DNA from: Brugia malayi
Lineage: Eukaryota; Nematoda; Chromadorea; Rhabditida; Onchocercidae
Direction: 5' to 3'
Length of the DNA stretch: 64,000 nt
NCBI RefSeq assembly: GCF_000002995.4
Contig: NW_025062477.1
Location: forward strand, 6,234,649 to 6,298,648
The translations under genes were made by a program, and so were the position numbers. Shown piece after piece: positions 13,013 through 24,175 of the stretch. The notes under the pieces are model-generated. The model was not told where the DNA came from, ran no database searches, and saw only the letters and a list, made by a program, of their open reading frames with translations. Position 1 is the first letter of the stretch, and every line of letters starts with the position of its first letter.

Positions 13013-16000
13013 ATTTGTGCTGCATATTTTGCCTAATTTTTGCAAATTATGGGTGCTATCGCAAAATTTATTTCGTTTTTTCTTCCCTGCACATTTGTTG
13101 AATTTTTTATCGTTAATTTATGTAGAACTCATTTCTTTATGCATGCATTTTTGGCCCTATTTGCAACAGCGGCAAAATTAACAACAGCAGCGATAAATCT
13201 TTAAGTAAGTTTATCAAACAATGCGTATCTCTATTGCAACTTATAACATTGAACCGTTATATTCTCCTAATTTTCAGAAAATTTCTTTATCAGCAGTAGT
13301 TTCATCTCTAAAAAGAATTCAGTGCATCCATATTCTTTATGTCATCCGTATTAACTGTAGTACCGTATATCGTTAATTCTAAAAATTTCGGGATACAAGG
13401 CTGAGTTTTAGGATATTTTGAAAAGATTTCTTAAATTTCTTTTCCTAATAAAAAAAGGAACGTCTTAAATTTAAAGAAAATTTTTAAAAAAATTTTGAAA
13501 ATTTTTCACTTTTTCAATTCTCTTTTCTGTAACGAAATTTATCGTTTCAAAATTTCCAAAAACTGAGTCGGAATCATTTATCTGATATTTATCAGTACTT
13601 TTTACCGAGAACTTATCATATTCATATTTATTCAAGTTTTATTTATATATTAAAGTTAAATTTTAAGAATCCAAAATTTTCCAAAAAAATACCCCCCCTC
13701 AAAAAAAAAAAAGAACTCAGTTTACATAAACCACATATATATGAACATCTTTGCTTCATCCATCTCTGAAATCTTGCAGTGCTCATCCATATAAAAATAT
13801 GTCTTTTTTTCTTGACACACAAGAAAATGATTCACTTTACTGACTATCGATTATTCCATTCTATTGATCGTGAATCGCTGAAAAGTAAGAAAAAAATTGA
13901 TAGCCATGTTAGTTGTTTTTAGATTTCATTGATGGTATCGTTTCTTATTTCTGTTTTGATTTTCTTTGCATCATTTCTCCAATTTATTTAATCATTAATT
14001 TATTTCGGTATTATAACCTTGCACTGTAGCAATTGCCAGTGTAAAAAGAAACTTCTATATCACCACAACTAATATTTCCGTCTTTCCTGGAATAATTAAC
14101 AAAGTATAAATTAAATTTCTATTTCTTCTCTATTATATTATATTGTCTCCCGTAATCAATGTGTCATCGTTTTCATTTTTTTCGTTTTTCAAGTTAGGCT
14201 GTTTTAGTTTTTTTTTTCTTTTTCAAAAAATTCTCATAGGTTAAAATTTTCAGTATGTTATTATAAGAGCAATAAAAAAATATTCAGTGTTGTTTTTCTC
14301 CTTTCTTTTTTTTTGAAAAAACATCAATTTGTATAAATTCCGCTTACCTTTAGTAAAAGCACGGATTTCGATATCACTGAATGGATGGAAGGGTAAATTT
14401 AAAGGATTTAAGAAATGAAATGAATGGTTGGTATCGAAAATTTTGGAAATTTATTAGAAAATTTTTCTTGGTGGACTTTATGCAGAGATAGATATTATAT
14501 ATTGTAACGAATTTTGTTCGTTAACAATTACGTTACACACAAGGTATTAGTCTATACTGATAATTTCGGTGAGATGTTATATACGAGTATGGAATGAAGC
14601 AGAAAAAATGAATGAATGCGAAAAACAAATAAAAGGTATAAATGAAGAGAAATGAATGAATGTGTAAGATTAAACGAATTGATGGGTTTTACTCTATACA
14701 TAGTAATAATCTCTATTAGATGATTTTACTCTTGTCAGGCTAAAAGGCCTTCACAATATTTCGATAAGGCAAATAGATTTGGTTTAAAACGAGAAAGATT
14801 AGTTGAACGAATCTGACTTCTTATAATCGAATCGAAATTTGACTATCAAACTGGGAGATCTTTACGATAAAATTGGAAACAATTTTCAACATATTAAGCA
14901 ATGTACATATTCTTTACTAACAGATTATGACATTCTAGACTGTGCAGATGAATTCAGCTATAAATGGAAGATGAGTGTTGGATGATTTCTTGCTTAACTG
15001 GAAACAGTTAAAACAGGAACAGTTTTACAATTGTCTGAATAAGACAATCTTGAGTTCTATAAATTTGATACAAAATTATTTCAACATAAATCGAGTTTTT
15101 CGACCGCTGATATACCATCCGAAAGATTGAATGAACTTTGGATTTCTAGTAAAGGCTTCATTCCTTGCATTCTTATTTCTAAGTTCCCATGAGCTGTCTT
15201 AGTCTCTCTAGTAATGCTTGAATTCAAAAAAAAGTAACTCTCGACTTATGAAGTGTCTTTTACGGCAAAGTTACACTATGCTGATCACACTAGCTTGATC
15301 TGATGGAAATATCGTATAGCAAGACAGTAATGTTCGACAAGTATCATAATATCCTGGCGGTATTTTGAAAATAATCAAATATCGACGTTTTCTTCAGTTT
15401 TTCCACAAAGTTTTCCACCATCTCAACTATTCCTCACTGCTAATCTTAAACTGTAAACTAATCAAAAAAAGTTTTGTCTATCGGTTAGCATGAAAAATCT
15501 TTCCTTTTCTTTATATTAAGCAATCATTTGGCCTTTATTACATTATTTATGGTTAGAAGAGAACATTGAAGTGTGGTGAGCTCAACACCGTAATATTAAT
15601 TGCGGTAGCAATATTCTGCAAAATCTTTAGACACTACAATACTCATCATTAATGAAAGACTAATTTCTCAAAGAAAATAGCCATCAAAGATATAAGCGTA
15701 ACTATTTCCATGATGATGATCTGATGACCCGCAGCAATGGCTCACTTCTAGAAAATCGGTTAATCGACCCGGAATTATGATTGGTTTAAAGTTAACTAAC
15801 CACTGACTACATCGAGTATAAGACGGACGGACGAACGAAGTTTATGGTTGTGCTTTGCTGAACTGAGTGTGTCAACGATATCTGCGCCTTGCAAGATTGT
15901 CGCGCTCTGTTTTGACGAACATTGGACTTTGTACTCTGTCCACTGTTATGCTGTATTACAAGTGGAAGAGACAGGAGCGCCAAATGACTCTTTGTTTGTC

Positions 16001-16072
16001 ATCATCACTTACTTCCAAGCTTTTATAAATTCCTTGAAATATATCTACGGGAATTACTGGTATAGAGAAGTG
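13013..16072. other. Intergenic region between hexokinase and ETFA
   Basis: Holds the hexokinase 3' untranslated region (extent not determined), the first copy of a dispersed repeat (14508-15093) and, from about 15700 to 16072, a more GC-balanced stretch that probably contains the ETFA promoter or leader. An open frame from 15848 runs in phase into the ETFA start codon, but nothing in it looks like a mitochondrial presequence before 16073. Confidence 0.5.
14508..15093. repeat. Dispersed repeat, copy 1
   Basis: Diverged but collinear with 20484-20940. Shared blocks in the same order include aacaattacgttac, gtattagtctata, aaaggtataaatgaagag, agatgagtgttggat, aacagttttac/tat and agacaatctt. No coding frame. 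Boundaries are approximate; no terminal repeats were found. Confidence 0.7.
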
Positions 16073-19000
16073 ATGTATGGAATACGACTATTCTCATGTC
16101 ATCTACCAAGAAAACACAATATTCTTGTATGTTTAATTTTTTACCTATATTTTTAATTGGGTTTTTTTTTTTTTTTTTGTTTACTTTAAGGTTATGAAAC
16201 TGTAAATTTTCGAAAAGTCTAAGAATATTTCAACTTTTCATGCCAGAGAAATAAAATATTGTAACAAAATCGATATCTTTAATTATGCATTACAAATGGT
16301 TTCAGATAAATATTGGCAAAGATAAATGGGAAAAGCCTAGTATAGGGTAACATCTGAATTGGCATATTAGAGATTGCAGGATACTTAGTCTTAATATTTC
16401 AAGTATGACTGGCTTTTTTTAAAAAATTTCACTCTTTGGAGTTTACTGCTCATTTGAAATCTTCGGATTCATATGTCTTTATATTGCCGAGGAATGAATT
16501 AGTAATATCATGCGAGATAGAAGTAAAAATCGAAATTACAGTGATATTTTTCTCAGATGATTAGCATAGGATAATATTTTGGTTAATAGTGCATAAAGAA
16601 CCTTCTATCCATGCTTAAATTTACTGTCCATAAGCCTAGTACCTGCAGTCTAATGATATAGGAGCATGGCATCTGTTAGATCATTTTTTTTTGATTAAGT
16701 TTCAAACGAGCAGTGAACTGTTTGATTGAATTTAGTTTTTAAAAAAGCCAGTTATATTTCAAATATTAAGATTAAACTTTTACTAGTTTAGTCAATTTTT
16801 TTTTTCTTTGTCTATTTTTCATTGTTTATTTTTTACACACTCCTAATAACAGCGTATCTGTTTTAAAATCTAAAAATTGCCTATTTTGAGTTATTTTGCG
16901 GACATAGACATGTTACATATACCTTCTCATTTTTTGAATCAAAAGTGAATCAAAACTGTATTTTCATCCGTATTTAGAGAATTAAAAATGATCAAAACAA
17001 GATTTCAACTGTTTTCAGCAAACAGCTCTTCGATGCACGGGTACATTGGTACTGGCGGAGTATACCAATGATAAGCTTAGTCCGATAACGTTAAATACTG
17101 TTAACGCTGCTTCTAGATTTGGTGAAATATCGGTACTGGTTGCTGGTAGCAATATTAATAACATTGCTGAACAGGTTAATTTATCTTCTTTTATACGGTC
17201 GTTTTGGTTTTTTAAGCTAACTTTGTTGATTTTTCAACTAATGGAAATTTATAAATGATATTTTAGTAAGATACATAATTACGATATAGCGAGTCTGACT
17301 GGATATTAAAGACCATTATGGTCTTGATACATCCCTTTTGTCCAGTTTCATTGATCAAGTAAAATATTTTTGTTGGATAGTGGGAAAATAGAAATGTTAA
17401 ATTTCTGTGCAGTAAGGTCTCGATAATCTAAGTAATTAATCTGTAAATTGAAGTAGCAGATTATGTTGAAAGAATTTTAGTTTTTTTTGGATATTGATTC
17501 AATTAATTATTGCAGGTAGCAAAAGTGGAGCAAGTTAAACGAGTATTTATAGCGGATCATGAAAAACTCAAGCATCAGCTTCCAGGTTACTTCACGCAGT
17601 TGTTTTGTTTCAAATTTTGTCACTTAAAATTCATTTACTAATTTAGTGTTATCTGTAGTAGTTCAAATTATTTTCTGAATGATTTAATAAAATAGAGCTT
17701 TTTTCAGAGTATGTTGCTAAGGCTGTGGAAACACTTCAAAAACAGTACAAGTTCGACTATGTAGTAGCGGGAGCTTCAACATATGGTCGTGATGTAGTAC
17801 CAAGAGTTGCTGCTCAATTCGATTCTGCTCCTGTGACCGATATCATTGCTATACACAGTGCTGATACCTTCACGCGACCTATTTATGCTGGTAATGCCTT
17901 AAGTAAGGTAAAGCTTTTTTTGATTTATTCACTGAAGCCATTGGATCATTGTATAAATGTGCAGTTTATCTAAAATGTGAATTATTCTACTTTTTTTAGT
18001 TTGTTTTTCTATGATCATATCAATTTAAGGTAAAAACTAATGCCCCAGTAAAGTTCTTGACTTTTCGAGCGACAGCATTTAAACCAGCCAAGGAATCTGG
18101 TGGTAGTGGTAGAATTGAGAAAGGTATGTACAAAGTACCAATTCTGTGTTTGTAATTCAAATAGACAGCTTTTCCTTAGTGTTATCCAGTTCACTATTGG
18201 CATCAGGGATTTAAAAAAAAAAAATGATACTTATTGCTTATTTATTTTTGATATTTATTTTTACACACAAAAGAAAAAAAAATTGCGTATGAAAATCTTT
18301 GAGGAAGTTCATACATTTGACAAATTCATCAGTTTTCAGCCCCCGAAACAGATTTTTCATTCAATGGTGTTGAATTTTTATCACAAGAATTACTGAAGTC
18401 GGAGCGACCAGACTTACGGAACGCAAAAGTGATAGTCTCGGGCGGTCGTGGTGTAGGTTCAGCAGATAATTTTAAAATTATTTATGAATTAGCTGATAAA
18501 TTGAAAGCAGCAGTTGGTGCGTCACGTGCAGCAGTTGATGCTGGCTATGTTTCGAATGAATTACAAGTTGGACAAACGGGCAAAGTTGTTGCACCGGTAA
18601 CTTCTTTATTTAAATAAAATAATCAAATAAAAACTAGACGGTTAGATTTTCGTTATGAGCCGATACTTAACTTCGAATTATCTTACAAAATCACACAGAG
18701 ATCCGTATAATCCATCTAGTAGTTAATTCTGTTATCCATTTCATTCAAGGCTACTTTCATTGTTTACGACAACTAAATTTCCATAAGTGTAGTGAAGACT
18801 GACTCTTTCTTTTAACTTTTTGTATCATAAATTGTATTGTCAAACTTCGCAGGAGTTATACATAGCAATTGGTATCAGTGGTGCCATTCAACATACAGCA
18901 GGAATGAAGGATAGCAAAATTATTGTAGCTATAAATAAAGATCCAGACGCTCCGATTTTTGAGGTAAATTGTAGTACAAATCTGAGTCAATGTTTATTAT

Positions 19001-19108
19001 AAGAATTAAATTACATTCTGTGGCAAAAAATGTACTTTTTAGATCGCAGATATTGGACTAATAGCTGACCTTCATAAAGCTATTCCGGAATTAATCAAAG
19101 CATTGTAA
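16073..19108 (+). CDS. etfa: Electron transfer flavoprotein subunit alpha
   Basis: Mitochondrial matrix flavoprotein that carries electrons from acyl-CoA dehydrogenases to ETF-ubiquinone oxidoreductase, with the beta subunit as partner. Exons: 16073-16126, 17019-17174, 17516-17585, 17708-17907, 18030-18123, 18340-18596, 18853-18963, 19043-19108; 335 residues against about 333 in mammals. The first 18 residues ([18 protein letters not shown]) are basic with no acidic residue, as in a matrix-targeting peptide. The FAD domain is intact: SGGRG (225-229), [23 protein letters not shown] (about 266-277), GISGAIQH (284-291) and NKDPDAPIF. The start at 16073 was chosen because it gives a good presequence; the same frame stays open upstream to 15848, so a longer product is not excluded. 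Diverged copies of one repeat lie on both sides of the gene. Confidence 0.95.
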
Positions 19109-19709
19109 TCGAACATTTTCCTCCTTAATTAAGTCTAGCTACTTTCTTATTGAAGAGAATAAGTCTCAAACAGCAAATTTTTTCGAATTTTAAATATCTC
19201 ATTTTGTTAAAAAAATTGTTTGTATATATTTTACACCTTATGAATTGTTCATATATATTTCACACCTTATATTTTAAAATATATTTGATACATTTGTTGT
19301 ATTATGTGTATTGTATAAACTTTTAATTGCCTGCGAAATGTAATTACATATCTAAGGCACCTATGATAAGATTATATATCTAAGTACCTATATATTTTTG
19401 GTACATTTATCAATAAGGATAAAAAATGAGGCAAATTTAAATATGTATGCATGACATATATGTCCTATTAAATTGTTGTCTAGAAATGGATTAGATTGTT
19501 CATTTCTCTCTTATACATTTTGAACTTCATGATTAAACTTGATCTTAAAAGACAAATTTCTCCTCTTCCCTGTTTTCATTTTGGAATTAAACAGAATATT
19601 TTAGTAAAATATATATCACCGTAATATATCAAGTACTGGTACTCCAATTAGATCCATTAAATTTGACATTTGAGTAATAAGAAAAAGTGTGTTAATTGTT
19701 CTAAGCATC

Positions 19710-19712
<3 letters not shown>

Positions 19713-19747
<35 letters not shown>
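19713..19747. repeat. (AT)n microsatellite
   Basis: Pure AT dinucleotide run in the ETFA downstream region. Confidence 0.9.
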
Positions 19748-19748
<1 letters not shown>

Positions 19749-20483
19749 CACTAAATTCGAGTGCTATATTTTTAAGGACCATGAATTAAATATGGAATAG
19801 AGTAAGTATGTATTTCAATTTAACCGTTCGAATGTAAAGTCATTTAATAATCTTCCCAGTCCAGATCGTTTTATTCGTAATCCATTCGATCTGGATTTCC
19901 GATTTTGTGCTTACGATGCGATTTTACCTAAATGATTATTGGAATATAATCATCGAAATTAGGTGACTATATTAGGTGATATCTTTTTATTGTGATTATA
20001 GCTATGGTAGCTTGTGTACTACGAAATTCTTCCATGCTAAAATTTTTGTTGAAGAATATTATTAGGATTTATACATAGCACTGATTGAGGAGATGGAGTA
20101 AATGAATGTTTCAATTTAATTGCTCAAGTCTGAGGTCATTCAATGATAATTCCTTCAAGTTTCAGGTTATGTAATTATTTCAGTTTCAAGTTTTAACTGA
20201 GTACATTATGCTCTGAAAGAAAAAATATAAATGCTCTTATTTATTCAAAAATAAATCAACAAATAATGGAAGTGGAATGGTAAAAGTAGCATGAAATATG
20301 GTATGAATCTCGTGGATAACTTCGTCACTCCTATGTATCCTTTTATCATGATTATCTCTCAAATAGTTCAGTCATTCATTTCAAGATATATCCAATACTG
20401 TTGAGAACGTGAGAGGATTTGTTAGAATAGTTTTTGTTGCATTTCCAGTTCATATAAACGAATATATTTCGAAATTGAATCGG

Positions 20484-20940
20484 TTATAATGAATTTTCAC
20501 CAACAATTACGTTACAAAGTATTAGTCTATATTGACAATATACTGGTAATTTCGTAGAGAATAAATATGAAAAACAAGTAAAAGGTATAAATGAAGAGGA
20601 ATGAGTGTGCAGGATTAATAAAGTTGGACCATGAGGACAATAGAACGACTATCAGATGATCTTTACTCTTTATATATGTTAAATTAGAAAACTTTTACAA
20701 TGTTCTGGTACTGCATGTAGATTTGATTTAGAAACATATGAAACATTGCATATACTCTAATTAACAATTAAAACATTCTAGACAGGCAAATAAGTCCAGT
20801 TACAATGAGAAGATGAGTGTTGGATCAATGATTTTTTACATAAAATGCAGTTTGAAACAGTTTTATATTTTTTTACGGAATATTCAATTAAGACAATCTT
20901 TACTCTATTGGATTCAATACAATTTTATTTCGATGCATTA
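20484..20940. repeat. Dispersed repeat, copy 2
   Basis: Collinear with 14508-15093 in the same orientation, about 6 kb away, with ETFA between. Contains aacaattacgttac at 20502 and agatgagtgttggat near 20811. Diverged by many substitutions and indels, so an old duplication or two copies of a non-autonomous element. No coding frame is shared. Confidence 0.7.
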
Positions 20941-21367
20941 CTACGATTTGGCTTTTACAACAGCTACAAATTAGTGAGACTGATAAAAAAGAAAACGGAA
21001 GTGGTGAGATGGAAACCACTGAAGTACAACAACGAGAACAACAACAGACATTTGCCATCATGTTAGTACTTTACGGATGACGCGTAGCCGAAACTGCTCT
21101 ATCACCTGATCGGTTTACCTGTGGCTTTGTATAAGTTAATTGGGTTGAGAGTTCACCACAGTAGGGACAGTAATGAAAATAATAGATCAGTCTTCTCGAA
21201 AAGTATGCTTATGCATATATGTGTGTTGGGTGTATGAATGTAATGTGCAAGACTGTAACCGAAAATGTAGGGCACTGGAAAAAAGTGGTTAAAAGCTCTT
21301 TGTTGACGAGGATTAGTTTATAATTCAATTAAATTTATGCAGATCTTTAGTCTGGAAAGTGACGATA

Positions 21368-24175
21368 ATGGAGGTCAACAGTGTGAATGAGAAATATGAT
21401 TGTTGCAACACAGTGCAGATTGAAAGCGGTTTAGAGAGTAATGATACATCTGTGAATCAAACTGGTAAAGTTTGCTTGATTCTTTTATTGGTTTCATTGT
21501 GCTTTTTTGACATAGCTACAATGTTAGGGCATCAAAAAAAAAAAGTGCAAAACAAATAATTAAGAATAAATAAGAAATTGCTTGAAGTAAATGCTAAAAT
21601 ATTTTCCATATACTTTATCATAATGTTTTCATATGAGAAAATTTTTGACCTGTAGCTTTCTCAAGGTTTCTAGATAGTTTTTTATAATTCTAACTATTGC
21701 GAAAAAAGTAAACTATAGAAGTAAATTCAATTTAGATTTTTGGAATTTTTTTGAAATACTGACTGAATGGAAATTTAATGACCAGATCAACAATCATAAT
21801 GGTTTTCATTTCAGAACTGGAAAGAAAGTTTATAGATGGAAAATGGTTTTGCGAGGATGGTGACGGTGGTTTCTTGGTGTTTGAGGATGATAAGTGGATA
21901 GCGGCTAGTGGCGATGATTTGAAGAAAAAATGGGATACAGCTGATACATTTGACGAGATAAGCGGTAATCCGTATCGTTGTGTTGTTGATGGCGTTACTA
22001 TGGAGTGGAATCAAATCAGCCAACAGTGGTTACCAGTAGTGGAAGTATATATTTAAAATTCGCAAAATGCAAATGCAGTTTTATTAGATTTCTGCAAAAT
22101 ATGAAGAACTCAAATTCGAAACACTGCTTGATACTATTCCTAACTTTACATGAAATCTGGATAAATTTGAATAACTGTATGAATATTATGCACTAGGACA
22201 TGTTTTGTTTTCGGACGAGAAAAATCCTGAAGATTTGGGAAGAAAATCGAATTCTCCACTAACTGTTTGTCATTATGTCAAATCTATTTAGGTAAACGAA
22301 GATTTTTTGGCTCAGTATCACAGTAGTTATGGTATCAGATACGATTTTGACGAAAAAGAAGGATCAAGCATGGAAGGAAAAAATAGAAAATCTGAAGACC
22401 ATAAACATACGAAGCACAAATTGCACGACAAAAAGGAACAGCAGGGTTGCAACCTTCTCTTCTTTTTTTTTTTTTTTTTTAAATTATATTTAAACTCAAT
22501 ATAGAGGATTTTTTAGGTTGGGTGGAACTTGAAGAAGAAAGGAACACGTCAGTCTATGTTTCAAATTTGCCGTATAGTATAACCGAAGAATCGTTTACCG
22601 TGAGTTCAAAATTTGTGCATATTAATATCTTATTTTTCAACTATTATGAAATCATAATATTTGACGATGACGTGTATCAAGAAATTATAGCTATTCTTTT
22701 AATTAAATTTATTGGCATGAAAAACAGTTAAAAAAGTAATCTTGAAAACAAATAATAGAATTTATATTGGCATAGTTTTAGGAGTTAATGGGCAAATGCG
22801 GTGTCATACAGCGGGATGCAAGGACCAATAAACTTAAAATAAAACTCTACAGGAATGATGATGGCACATTTAAAGGAGATGGCAGATGTTGTTACATAAA
22901 GGTTAGTAGTGACTTGTTTTGACTTGACTAAAATTACGTCTGGCTGATATACATAAATTTTCCAGAAAGAGTCGGTCGTCATGGCGCTAGATATTCTGGA
23001 TGGCTGGAATGTGGATGGAAAAATTATTTCAGTCGAAAAAGCAAAATTCCAAATGAAAGGAGAATTCGACCCATCAAAAAAGAAAAAGAAACTTACAGCA
23101 GCTCAGAAAAAACGTTTTATCGAAAATCAAGAGAGGTAGTCGTTCTTGTTGAATACAAATGTTTAAATTAAATATCGGTGAACTGAGCATGTACAATTCC
23201 AGAATTTTTGAATGGAAACCGGAAAAACCACGAAACTATCGTCCAATCAGTGACTGTACTATTGTTATGAAGAATATGTTTACATTAGAGCAAATGATGG
23301 TTTGTTTTTGCTAAAATTTGATTGATAATTTATAGCGTGAAAAATCCTGTCTATTCTTGTGTTGAGAGCTGATCTCTGTTTTGCAGAAGAATGCGACTTT
23401 ATTGCTGGATTTGGAAGAAGAAGTTAGAAAAGTTTGTGAAAGATTTGGAGCTGTCAAAAAAGTCGTCGTCCATGATGTAAATTTACTAACTTTCCAGTTG
23501 TATGTTCGTTTTTTTATTCTATATTGACTATTATTGCTTAGTGAATGGTTTAGTTTTTTCGTAGCATTAAAAAAAAAAAAAAAAAACACAGCTCGTAGGG
23601 GCTAAGTTGGTCAAATTTAAATCAAACGTCTTTAGATTGCAGTTTGTTACAATTTTTTTCAGAATAACCCAGAAGGAGTAATTTGTGTCACATTCCAAAA
23701 TGTCGAACATTCGGATACAGCTGTGCGTTCACTCAATGGCCGTGTAGTAGATGGTCGACAAATTTCAGTAACGTTGTGGGACGGGAAAACGAAATACACA
23801 ATGTAAGGTTTTGATGGAAAGATTTTGGAATAAATTTTAAATCAACTTCTTAAAAGCGATGTTTTGTAAATATAAAAATGATCGATATATATATATATAT
23901 ATTTTTATTTCACTGATACTTACATCCGTATCCTATTGAAAATTTACAACATGAAACAATACGCAAATGGCCGTTTTTATTTGTCAGCAAAAAGACTTTA
24001 AATTGTGAATATTTTCTGCTTCCAAAGTAAGGCAAGTACTTAGGTTCCATATGGCTCATCAACTATCACTCTTCCTATTTTGATCATCTTTTTGTATTTT
24101 AGAGCAGAAACCGAAGAGCAGAGAGCAGAAAGGCTCAAGCAGTGGCAGAATTATATTTCCGAAGACACTGATTAG
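21368..24175 (+). CDS. TAT-SF1/CUS2-like U2 snRNP splicing factor
   Basis: Relative of human HTATSF1 and yeast Cus2, which bind SF3B1 and act on the U2 snRNP during spliceosome assembly. Exons: 21368-21464, 21815-22044, 22292-22445, 22517-22599, 22782-22901, 22966-23135, 23203-23299, 23387-23476, 23663-23802, 24103-24175; 417 residues. The N-terminal part has Trp-containing modules (GKWFCEDGDGG, VTMEWNQISQQW). RRM1 is about 172-270 (SVYVSNLPY, then KGDGRCCYIK and VEKAKFQMKGEF). The basic linker DPSKKKKKLT and W-K-P-E motif precede the second RRM (about 302-395, CTIVMKNMF, GVICVTFQN, LNGRVVDGRQISV, LWDGKTKY). The tail TEEQRAERLKQWQNYI matches the family. The RxF tripeptide of the U2AF-homology motif is replaced by RVV. 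Start ATG lies 18 bases after an acceptor at 21350, so it is probably trans-spliced. The last exon overlaps COASY coding sequence on the other strand. The donor after exon 3 is weak (GTTGCA). Confidence 0.92.

Larger units (their letters stand above)
19109..21349. other. Intergenic region between ETFA and the TAT-SF1-like gene
   Basis: Contains an (AT)n microsatellite and copy 2 of the dispersed repeat. The 2.2-kb gap argues against an operon between the two same-strand genes. A TCTTTAG acceptor at 21350 directly precedes the next gene's start. Confidence 0.6.
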
